A DNA stretch of 39,111 bases. Origin: a virus. Both the position numbers and the translations under genes were made by a program. The notes below the pieces were generated by a model that saw nothing but the letters and a program-made list of their open reading frames with translations, was not told where the DNA came from and did no database searches. Below, in pieces: positions 28,513 through 34,360 of the stretch (positions are counted from its first letter, which is position 1; each line of letters starts with the position of its first letter). The stretch lies in the IMG/VR virus record IMGVR_UViG_3300046008_000380, positions 1 through 39,111 of that record. One strand, written 5' to 3'.

Positions 28513-28519
28513 ACTAATC

Positions 28520-28589
28520 GCCCCTGCCGATGGACGGACTTTGGCCTACGAAGCCGAAAGAAGCGGTTCGATACCGTTCAGGGGCTCCA
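28520..28589 (+). tRNA. tRNA-Arg(ACG)
   Basis: Acceptor GCCCCTG/CAGGGGC, U73, CCA. Very small D-arm CCG-ATGGA-CGG. Anticodon loop CTACGAA (ACG) on TTGGC/GCCGA. T-arm AGCGG-TTCGATA-CCGTT. Total 70 nt, canonical elbow. Confidence 0.88.
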
Positions 28590-28613
28590 ATAAATAATTG
28601 CAAAGGAGCATGT

Positions 28614-29204
28614 ATGAGTCATCCATTAGTACTGACATTAAATAGCCATGGACACCCTTTGCATTGGGTAAATTGGCAAGATGCTATTGTAGCAAAAGTT
28701 AAAGGTCTTGTGTCTTGGTCTTTAGGTGAGACAGAGATTGAAGTGAAAGGTGGTACTTCACGCTTAACAGGTGAACGAACAATCATTACAGTACCTACAA
28801 TCATTGCAATCAACAATGAACATCGTAATACACGTGTACCAGTTCTGACAAACATTAATCTGTTCAGACGTGACCTTCATATTTGCGGATACTGCGGCCG
28901 AATGTTTATGCCTGACAAGTTGTCTAGAGATCATATTATCCCTGTATCAAAAGGTGGTAAAGATAACTGGATGAATGTTATCACCGCATGTAAACGGTGT
29001 AATAATGAAAAAGACGATTTATCCATTGACGAATGGAATAAGAAATCACTTAAGGAAACAGGTGAAGGTAGAGCATTAGTCTATTTACCTTATACACCTG
29101 ATAGATCTGAACAGTTGATTTTGCAGAATAGAAACATCTTGCAAGATCAAATGGAATATATTAAGTCTTTTATTCCAGATCATTCTCGTTTACATAACAA
29201 ATAG
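28614..29204 (+). CDS. HNH endonuclease with two CxxC pairs
   Basis: A 196-residue protein. ICGYCGRMF and ACKRCNNEKDD provide the two zinc-binding CxxC pairs around DHIIPVSKGGKDNWMNVITA, the classic HNH core (near residues 85-135). This form is common in phages and may act in packaging or as a restriction-like nuclease rather than in homing. ATG 28614 follows AAAGGAG. It lies directly after tRNA-Arg on the array transcript. Confidence 0.85.
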   Translation: MSHPLVLTLNSHGHPLHWVNWQDAIVAKVKGLVSWSLGETEIEVKGGTSRLTGERTIITVPTIIAINNEHRNTRVPVLTNINLFRRDLHICGYCGRMFMPDKLSRDHIIPVSKGGKDNWMNVITACKRCNNEKDDLSIDEWNKKSLKETGEGRALVYLPYTPDRSEQLILQNRNILQDQMEYIKSFIPDHSRLHNK

Positions 29205-29207
29205 TTG

Positions 29208-29236
29208 TTTACAGTATATGTCTATTGATATATAAT
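29208..29236 (+). promoter_or_regulatory. Early-type promoter for tRNA-Arg(UCU) and the tmRNA region
   Basis: TTTACA (29208-29213), 17 bp, TATAAT (29231-29236), about 17 bp before the tRNA-like gene. Confidence 0.75.
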
Positions 29237-29252
29237 GTATTTAATGAAACAT

Positions 29253-29334
29253 GCGGCTGTATCTCACGGAGCTTCTACCTCCGCGTTAACCGAGTAATTG
29301 GAGTATGGGAGTTCGAGTCTCTCCAGCCGCGCCA
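29253..29334 (+). tRNA. tRNA-Arg(UCU)-like with a reduced D-arm
   Basis: Acceptor GCGGCTG/CAGCCGC, G73, CCA, and T-arm GGGAG-TTCGAGT-CTCTC are clear. A perfect CGGAG-CTTCTAC-CTCCG hairpin gives anticodon UCU. This leaves only seven bases (TATCTCA) for the D-arm and 23 for the variable region, so the molecule is not a standard cloverleaf. An alternative fold was tried without success. Confidence 0.55.
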
Positions 29335-29373
29335 GAATTGTTGTAGAAGCACTAAAGTAATACATGTTGGACG

Positions 29374-29394
29374 GCGGTTCGATTCCGCCCATTT
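29374..29394 (+). pseudogene. Truncated tmRNA/tRNA T-arm upstream of the HNH gene
   Basis: GACGGCGG-TTCGATT-CCGCCCA forms a normal T-arm, preceded by GTTG as at the 3' end of many tmRNAs, but stops without the acceptor strand or CCA. The same GACGGCGG and CCGCCCA reappear after the HNH gene (29914-29935) with a different loop. It is probably a relic left by the HNH insertion. Confidence 0.55.
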
Positions 29395-29402
29395 TATAAA
29401 TA
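29395..29402 (+). promoter_or_regulatory. Late promoter TATAAATA of the HNH gene in the tmRNA locus
   Basis: An exact late consensus whose expected start point is at or next to the ATG at 29408, so late mRNA could be leaderless. Confidence 0.6.
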
Positions 29403-29407
29403 CTTAT

Positions 29408-29893
29408 ATGCATATACATCACATTATACCAAAACACATGGGTGGAACAGATGATCCATCTAATTTAATAGAACTCACAATAGAAGAACATGCAGAGGCT
29501 CATCGGTTGCTATTTGAGCAACACGGTCAATGGGAAGATGAAATAGCTTGGAAAGGTCTTTCTGGTATGATTTCTAAAGAAGAAATTATATTTAGGACTC
29601 AAAGTGAGTCATCTAAAGAAGTTTTAAAAAGAAATGGTAATCCTTGGTCAGGTAAAAGAACAAAAACAAATTTAGCAATAAATGAGCAACAGAGATTAGA
29701 TATGTCAGAAAAGTCAAAATCTCCAGAAGCTATAGAGAAAAGAAAAGAATCATTTAAGAAAATTGGTCACCAACAAGGAGAGAAAAATTCTCAATTTGGT
29801 AAATTTTGGATAACCAATGAACACGAAAGTAAAATGATTTTTAAAACCGATAGTATTCCTGTTGGTTGGAGAAAAGGTAGAAGAATTCGTTGA
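29408..29893 (+). CDS. HNH homing endonuclease inserted in the tmRNA locus
   Basis: A 161-residue protein that opens at once with the HNH core: MHIHHIIPKHMGGTDDPSNL and EEHAEAHRLLFEQHGQW. Other phage HNH proteins I recall start the same way, supporting ATG 29408. The rest is basic with NUMOD-like repeats (SKSPEAIEKRKESFKKIG) and ends VGWRKGRRIR. It lies between a truncated T-arm and the complete tmRNA acceptor half, so the tmRNA gene was its homing site. Confidence 0.85.
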   Translation: MHIHHIIPKHMGGTDDPSNLIELTIEEHAEAHRLLFEQHGQWEDEIAWKGLSGMISKEEIIFRTQSESSKEVLKRNGNPWSGKRTKTNLAINEQQRLDMSEKSKSPEAIEKRKESFKKIGHQQGEKNSQFGKFWITNEHESKMIFKTDSIPVGWRKGRRIR

Positions 29894-29944
29894 AGGTGTG
29901 AGTAAGAGGTCAAGACGGCGGAGCATTACCGCCCAGGTCCACCA

Positions 29945-29976
29945 TAAAACATATTTTAATTAGTATGTTTTATCAT
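29945..29976 (+). other. Intervening hairpin of the permuted tmRNA
   Basis: TAAAACATA (29945-29953) pairs perfectly with TATGTTTTA (29964-29972). It links the CCA end to the mature 5' end and should be cut out during maturation, as in known permuted tmRNAs. Confidence 0.8.
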
Positions 29977-30053
29977 GGGCCTGAATAGATTCGATTGGCG
30001 TTGGATGGTCACCTGAGGATAGACAAGAAAGTCTTAAAAATCAAAAATTAAAT

Positions 30054-30092
30054 GCAAACGATAGCGTTTATACTATTGCTCTAGCAGCTTAG
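30054..30092 (+). other. tmRNA tag reading frame
   Basis: GCA AAC GAT and so on give ANDSVYTIALAA, then TAG. The AND start and LAA end match bacterial proteolysis tags; E. coli has ANDENYALAA. Confidence 0.88.
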
Positions 30093-30186
30093 TCGGGGTC
30101 CGCCGGTTCCTTGTTATCAAATACCGGCAATTAACTTCAATAGGAGATTATTATGCGATCGTAAATTACAACACGGAGCAATAATA

Positions 30187-30576
30187 ATGTCAAGAACATA
30201 CAGAAAGAAATGTCCTTATGGTAGAGGTTGGGACACACTCGAATATCGTCTAGAAGATAGTGGCTTTACTTTAGATGAAGCACTTAAAATAGAAGGTGTT
30301 GAGAGTATTCACCTATCCCCTTACGGATCTCATTACAGAATGTTGTATGAGGTTCGCTACTCAAGAACATCTAAAAAAGGCAAGGAACTAATTGCACGTT
30401 GGCACTCTGATGCCGGTGTGTGTAGTTTTAAAGAGCCCGGACCTATGTGGTTTGTTAGAGAGTTCACTCAAGCACCCTACAGAGCAAGATGTAAGCAAGA
30501 GATTCACAAATATTACAAAGATGAAGATTATGAAGTTATCATTGAAGATATGCCTCACTTAGATTATTGGACTTAG
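30187..30576 (+). CDS. Phage protein of unknown function (129 aa)
   Basis: Begins MSRTYRKKCPYGRGWDTLEY and is strongly basic, with GSHYRMLYEVRYSRTSKKGK and ARCKQEIHKYYKDEDY. Tight beta-rich composition and basic patches suggest nucleic-acid binding, though no known domain was recognised. CGGAG precedes the ATG. It is the first protein gene after the tmRNA. Confidence 0.7.
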   Translation: MSRTYRKKCPYGRGWDTLEYRLEDSGFTLDEALKIEGVESIHLSPYGSHYRMLYEVRYSRTSKKGKELIARWHSDAGVCSFKEPGPMWFVREFTQAPYRARCKQEIHKYYKDEDYEVIIEDMPHLDYWT

Positions 30577-30579
30577 TTG

Positions 30580-30608
30580 TTTACATTTAATATTGTTTAT
30601 GGTATAAT
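30580..30608 (+). promoter_or_regulatory. Early-type promoter
   Basis: TTTACA (30580-30585), 17 bp, TATAAT (30603-30608), then GTCTTTATATTAATTGAGG. It drives the operon from 30637. Confidence 0.8.
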
Positions 30609-30636
30609 GTCTTTATATTAATTGAGGGGGTATTAT

Positions 30637-31059
30637 ATGAACAACTTAGCCAAGCATTATATTGAGGTAGAAATAACACTTAATCGCGTTATTAGTGCAA
30701 TGAAAAGTGTTGCTGATAAGCAAACAATACAAGATTTACAATCAGTAGGTACAATTATGGCCGAAATCAGGCATGCTGCAGTAAGTCTTAGTGATGGTTC
30801 TGATGTTGATGGAGTAACTCAACGAGTGATGAGCGGTTTATTAAATGTTGAGGAGAAACAAATGACTAATATTGAATTATGTGAAATCAATCTAAGACAA
30901 TCTAAATTGATTGAAGATTTGTGTAAAGAGTTGAAAACAGTTAAAGCGTTACTTGCAACTTCTGAAAAGATTTCAATTGAGTTAGAAAAACAATTATATG
31001 AGTCTGATAAAGCGTATTCAACATTAGCTAAAAAGATCTGCACACCTTTTAAATCTTAG
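30637..31059 (+). CDS. Helical protein of unknown function (140 aa)
   Basis: ATG 30637 follows GAGGGGG. The product is almost entirely helical, with a probable coiled coil in the C-terminal half (SKLIEDLCKELKTVKALLAT ... ISIELEKQLYESDKAYSTLA). No membrane segment or catalytic motif. It shares the promoter with the following small gene. Confidence 0.65.
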   Translation: MNNLAKHYIEVEITLNRVISAMKSVADKQTIQDLQSVGTIMAEIRHAAVSLSDGSDVDGVTQRVMSGLLNVEEKQMTNIELCEINLRQSKLIEDLCKELKTVKALLATSEKISIELEKQLYESDKAYSTLAKKICTPFKS

Positions 31060-31067
31060 GATATATT

Positions 31068-31364
31068 ATGAAACAACCAAATCTAGTTAAGATTGAAGCA
31101 GGCCGTTATAGTTTCTTTGAAGGTAAAGAACGAGTCATTTCAGTTGAACACATGCCTAAAGAGTTTCTTGAACAGTATAGGGTTAATCCTAAACAAATTG
31201 AGATTGATGCTAATCAGGTAGAAGAACCAATTGAAATGGTATCTATACCACAAGATGTGCTGCAAGATTTAGTTAACAAAGAACATTTCTTAGATAGATT
31301 TGTTCTAAAAGGTCTTTCAATGGATGAATGGATGGAACTTAATTATTCACCTGAGAAAGCATAG
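31068..31364 (+). CDS. Small acidic protein of unknown function (98 aa)
   Basis: AGGA precedes ATG 31068. The protein has a short beta start (LVKIEAGRYSFFEGKERVIS) and an acidic helical end (LVNKEHFLDRFVLKGLSMDE). No motif was recognised. It ends six bases before a Met-type tRNA gene. Confidence 0.65.
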   Translation: MKQPNLVKIEAGRYSFFEGKERVISVEHMPKEFLEQYRVNPKQIEIDANQVEEPIEMVSIPQDVLQDLVNKEHFLDRFVLKGLSMDEWMELNYSPEKA

Positions 31365-31369
31365 TTTCC

Positions 31370-31448
31370 GTGCCTCAAGCTTAAGTCTGGTATAAGCGCT
31401 CGGCTCATAACCGAAGGATAGAGGGTTCGAATCCCTCGGGGCACACCA
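31370..31448 (+). tRNA. tRNA-Met-type (CAU), third copy
   Basis: Acceptor GTGCCTC/GGGGCAC, A73, CCA. D-loop AGTCTGGTA. Anticodon arm CTCGG-CTCATAA-CCGAA followed by GG, which resembles the fMet anticodon arm. T-arm GAGGG-TTCGAAT-CCCTC. Canonical elbow, and isolated from the main array. Confidence 0.88.
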
Positions 31449-31471
31449 AATTTTTAACAATGGAGAACTGT

Positions 31472-31708
31472 ATGAAAGTCAAAGCAAAATCAAAACCGCT
31501 AATAGAGAAAGGTGTTAATGGTGAACACCTTGATGTCTATGAAGCACTTCAAAAAATTAATCCACAAAATATGTATGCTGCAATTCTTGAGGCCGCTCAG
31601 CGCGCTAAAGAAATAGCAAAAACACGTGATCGATATGACCAACAATTGGGTTATATTAAGCATTACAAATATAAACCATTGAATCAAGCATTAGCAGAAG
31701 TATTATAG
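31472..31708 (+). CDS. Small protein, possibly RNA polymerase omega-like
   Basis: A 78-residue protein (DVYEALQKINPQNMYAAILE, AAQRAKEIAKTRDRYDQQ, YKPLNQALAEVL). The order of a helix with an Asn/Tyr-containing turn, an AA.RAKEI helix and a final KP...AL.E.L element resembles the omega/Rpb6 subunit of RNA polymerase. If real, it could alter host polymerase assembly. The similarity is weak. ATG 31472 follows GGAG. Confidence 0.4.
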   Translation: MKVKAKSKPLIEKGVNGEHLDVYEALQKINPQNMYAAILEAAQRAKEIAKTRDRYDQQLGYIKHYKYKPLNQALAEVL

Positions 31709-31752
31709 TGAAAACTTGGTTCACATCAGATACGCATTGGTTGCATAAAATC
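31708..31752 (+). pseudogene. 5' fragment of a metallophosphoesterase gene
   Basis: From GTG 31708 the frame reads MKTWFTSDTHWLHKI, the start of a calcineurin-like phosphoesterase with the DxH metal motif. Similarity then ends abruptly at the endonuclease gene. A second, recoded copy of this segment lies after the endonuclease. Confidence 0.7.
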
Positions 31753-31757
31753 AGCAT

Positions 31758-31791
31758 TTTAATAAATACCTATATTATAGGAGATATTAAA
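31758..31791 (+). promoter_or_regulatory. Late-like box and hairpin before the endonuclease gene
   Basis: TTTAATA (31758-31764) pairs with TATTAAA (31785-31791), and inside CCTAT pairs with ATAGG, hiding the GGAG ribosome binding site. AATAAATA (31761-31768, 7 of 8 late matches) lies in the 5' strand. Confidence 0.5.
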
Positions 31792-32717
31792 TGGCTAAAA
31801 TTGAAGTACAATGTGATAACTGCGGAAAACTAATTTCAAAATATAACTCAAAACCACAAAAAAGATATTTCTGTTGTTTGGAATGTAAAAATAGTTTTAT
31901 GAAAGGTAAATCTTTATCTGAACTTCATGGTAATGAATTAGCAAATAAAATTATAGAGAAATTAAAATCTCAAACAGGAGAAAATAATCCAAATTTTGGT
32001 GTAAAATGGTCTGATGAACAAAAAGAAAATCAATCAATTTTAATAACTCAAAAAATGGAAGAAATGGGTGAGGAATTAAGAAAAGCTACTTGTGGAAAAT
32101 CTAATAGAGGTTTAAAAAGAAGTAAAGAATTTATTGATAACTGGAATTCAACCCAAAATTCTCCAGATTATATAAGACCTAAAAAAACCGAAGAAACTTT
32201 AAAGAAGATAGCTGAAGCATCAAGTAAAAAATTTGATAATCCTGAGTATGTAAAAAGACAGAGATTTGTTATGGAAGAAAGAGGTCACTGGATTCCATTA
32301 GAAGAAAAAACTGACTGGGAATTATATACAAAAGAAGCAAATTGGATTAAAGGTATGTGGAATTTAATAGAAGATTCTAGAGGATTATTATCTGAATTAG
32401 GAGTTTTTCATTCTACAAATAATTCAAAAGGAGTTGTGAGAGATCATAATTATAGTAGAAAATCTGGATTCTTAAATGGTGTTTTTCCAGAAATATTAAG
32501 ACACCCTATGAATTGCCAAATATTAACTCATAGTGAGAATATTAAAAAGAAAAAAGCAAAACATATTGATGACGACCACCAATCACTTACTGAATTATTT
32601 TATAAAATAGAACAATATTTTGGTAATTGGGAAGAACATGATTTATGTTTATTATTAATAAAGGAGTATAAAGATGGTAGAAGATATGAAAGGAGACTGT
32701 CCGATGAAACCTGTTAA
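31791..32717 (+). CDS. Putative homing endonuclease with N-terminal zinc finger
   Basis: A 308-residue, Lys/Asn-rich protein that splits the phosphoesterase gene. The N-terminus has VQCDNCGKLI and FCCLECKNSF, two CxxC pairs as seen in endonuclease DNA-binding fingers, followed by NUMOD-like segments (NPNFGVKWSDEQKENQ). The C-terminal VVRDHNYSRKSGF, HPMNCQILTHSENIKK resembles an HNH-type core (D-H-N ... N-C ... H-S). Placement, base composition and the late-like start support homing. The fold is inferred. Confidence 0.7.
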   Translation: MAKIEVQCDNCGKLISKYNSKPQKRYFCCLECKNSFMKGKSLSELHGNELANKIIEKLKSQTGENNPNFGVKWSDEQKENQSILITQKMEEMGEELRKATCGKSNRGLKRSKEFIDNWNSTQNSPDYIRPKKTEETLKKIAEASSKKFDNPEYVKRQRFVMEERGHWIPLEEKTDWELYTKEANWIKGMWNLIEDSRGLLSELGVFHSTNNSKGVVRDHNYSRKSGFLNGVFPEILRHPMNCQILTHSENIKKKKAKHIDDDHQSLTELFYKIEQYFGNWEEHDLCLLLIKEYKDGRRYERRLSDETC

Positions 32718-33276
32718 AACTTGGTTTACATCGGACTCATGATCGCACTGGCTACATAAAAATATTTTGAAGTTCCAAGAGAAAGCCGGTACACGTCAAG
32801 GTGCAGATCATTACGAAATGACAGCTTTAATGTTATGCCAATGGAATAAACAAGTCGCTCCTAACGATGTAGTATATCATCTAGGTGATGTTTCATTTGG
32901 TACACATGCAGCAACATTGAGTATATTAAAGGAACTGAATGGTATTAAGCATTTAATTAAAGGTAACCATGACTCTGTTATTGACCATGTTGATATTAGA
33001 GCTCAATTTGCTTCTATTCAAGATTACAAAGAACTTAAGCATGATGGTGAGTTTATTGTAATGTGCCATTATCCATTTGCTCAATGGAACAAAGGCCATT
33101 ACGGTGCATTTCACTTCTTTGGTCATTGCCATGGTAACTATAAAGTCCCGGCAGGCCGAAGAATGATTGATGTTGGAGTTGATAATCGACCACAAAAAGA
33201 TATGGGACTGTGGTCTTGGGAAGAATTAAAAGAACGTATGCTATCAATTGAGATGGCATCTGATATGCATCATTAG
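32704..33276 (+). pseudogene. Metallophosphoesterase, recoded 3' copy with an in-frame TGA
   Basis: The frame from ATG 32704 reads KTWFTSDS, stop, SHWLHKNILKF and then a normal calcineurin-like phosphoesterase: YHLGDVSFG, LIKGNHDS, VMCHYPF, FGHCHG. The TGA lies between the Asp and His of the first metal motif, beside a TCATGA 6-bp insertion. Translation from TTG 32767 would give 169 residues without that motif. If the stop is bypassed or the unit restarts, activity could be retained. Probably damaged. Confidence 0.7.
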
Positions 33277-33285
33277 GAGAAAGAT

Positions 33286-33756
33286 ATGGATTTTGTTAGA
33301 AAAGTACAATTGTTTAATGCTATTGCTGGCACTAAAGAAGAGTTTAATCAACGAAAAGCAGCAATGTATGTTGGGTTGATACTTGAAGAAGTTGCAGAGA
33401 TGATTGAGTCATTTAAAAATGAAAGTTGTGAAGGCAGAGTAAAAGAGTTTAATGAAATTGCAATGAAATTCAAATCAGGTGAACTTGATTATCTATTAGA
33501 TAATGTTGACCGTGTTGAATTCCTAGATGCTGCTGTAGACATTGCTGTTGTCGCTTTGGGTGCTGGTATTTCTATTGGTGGTGATATTGATAAGGCTTGT
33601 AATAAAGTTGCAGATAATAATCTTGAGAAGTTTCCATTGGTGAATGGAGTGCATACAGTACTCAAAGATGAGAATGGCAAGGTTAGAAAACCTGAGGGCT
33701 ACAAATCAGTTAACTTAGAAGATTGTATTCACTACATATCAAAAGCAAAAGAATAG
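33286..33756 (+). CDS. MazG / HisE-like nucleotide pyrophosphohydrolase
   Basis: A 156-residue helical protein. GLILEEVAEMIESF gives the EExxE metal motif, and FLDAAVDIAVVALGA gives the downstream ExxD-type element. Such phage proteins hydrolyse nucleoside triphosphates, and some reduce (p)ppGpp levels. It follows the phosphoesterase and precedes an early promoter. A (p)ppGpp hydrolase-like gene lies 2 kb downstream. Confidence 0.75.
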   Translation: MDFVRKVQLFNAIAGTKEEFNQRKAAMYVGLILEEVAEMIESFKNESCEGRVKEFNEIAMKFKSGELDYLLDNVDRVEFLDAAVDIAVVALGAGISIGGDIDKACNKVADNNLEKFPLVNGVHTVLKDENGKVRKPEGYKSVNLEDCIHYISKAKE

Positions 33757-33785
33757 TTTACTTTTAATACTAGTTGATATATAAT
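33757..33785 (+). promoter_or_regulatory. Early-type promoter
   Basis: TTTACT (33757-33762), 17 bp, TATAAT (33780-33785), then GTCTTATCAAATGAGG. The stretch is nearly identical to the promoter at 16515. Confidence 0.8.
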
Positions 33786-33811
33786 GTCTTATCAAATGAG
33801 GAGAGTTATAT

Positions 33812-34009
33812 ATGAATGTTTTAGGTAAAGCGTTAGGTATGTTTTGTCTTTTAATTTTACTATCAGCAATATTTGCATATCCAGCAATGTTGCTATGGAA
33901 TGGTTGTTTAGTTCCCGCGACAGATTTGAAAGAGGTAACTTGGTTACAGATGTGGGGTATTCAAGTTCTAGTCTCAGTATTATTTAAAACTAATACAAAT
34001 ACAAAATGA
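33812..34009 (+). CDS. Small membrane protein (65 aa)
   Basis: GAGGAGA precedes the ATG. One long hydrophobic stretch (GMFCLLILLSAIFAYPAMLL) and a second weaker one (LQMWGIQVLVSVLF) suggest two membrane passes around LWNGCLVPATDL. Similar small phage membrane proteins exist without known function. Its stop overlaps the next ATG. Confidence 0.7.
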   Translation: MNVLGKALGMFCLLILLSAIFAYPAMLLWNGCLVPATDLKEVTWLQMWGIQVLVSVLFKTNTNTK

Positions 34010-34185
34010 TTACTAAAATTGAATACGGTACGTGGAAAGAATGTATGGGTATTGTTCGCAGATCAAAAATGAAGGCGAGAGATCCTAATAAACGAATATT
34101 TGATAGATATGATATTGTGTTATTGTTTCCTAATGTAAATCCAAAGCTTGAAAAGTATGTTCTAACATTGTATAAAGGAGAGTGA
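34006..34185 (+). CDS. Small basic protein of unknown function (59 aa)
   Basis: ATG 34006 overlaps the preceding stop. The product begins MITKIEYGTWKECMGIVRRS, is basic, and ends KYVLTLYKGE. It looks like a compact beta protein; no family was recognised. Coupled to neighbours on both sides. Confidence 0.65.
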   Translation: MITKIEYGTWKECMGIVRRSKMKARDPNKRIFDRYDIVLLFPNVNPKLEKYVLTLYKGE

Positions 34186-34186
34186 A

Positions 34187-34360
34187 TTGAAGTTTATTAA
34201 TTATGTTATTGCATTAATCATATCGATTATTGCCGTTAAGTTTCTAGGTTCGTGGACCTTTAATCATATTAATCCGTGGGCTGGTATTGCTGTAGGTTTT
34301 GTAGGTTGTTATGCAATTGGTTGGTTTGTCGTTACTAAAATTATGGAGAGTTTAAAATGA
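34187..34360 (+). CDS. Small membrane protein (57 aa)
   Basis: Starts at TTG 34187 after AAAGGAGAG. Two hydrophobic segments (VIALIISIIAVKFLG and WAGIAVGFVGCYAIGWFVV) form a probable hairpin in the inner membrane. It overlaps the lipoprotein gene downstream, suggesting a joint role at the membrane. Confidence 0.65.
   Translation: MKFINYVIALIISIIAVKFLGSWTFNHINPWAGIAVGFVGCYAIGWFVVTKIMESLK

Larger units (their letters stand above)
29891..30145 (+). ncRNA. ssrA: Circularly permuted tmRNA
   Basis: The acceptor half comes first: T-arm GGCGG-AGCATTA-CCGCC (29917-29933), CAGGTCC, A73 and CCA (29942-29944). A 32-nt linker follows, then the mature 5' half GGGCCTG (29977-29983), which pairs fully with CAGGTCC, and ATAGATTCGA, the tmRNA D-loop signature. 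The tag frame at 30054-30092 encodes ANDSVYTIALAA and a stop, with a GCA resume codon. A GCCGGT/ACCGGC hairpin follows. tmRNA rescues stalled ribosomes and marks products for Clp proteolysis; a ClpP-like gene is also present. Outer ends are approximate. Confidence 0.85.

Noticed and set aside
29225-29407. Upstream extension of the HNH reading frame
   Set aside because: The frame is open through tRNA-Arg and the T-arm relic by chance; the HNH family begins at the ATG at 29408.
30153-30164. Micro-frame ATG CGA TCG TAA after GGAG
   Set aside because: Three codons only; it could be a leader peptide for the gene at 30187 but nothing supports it beyond spacing.
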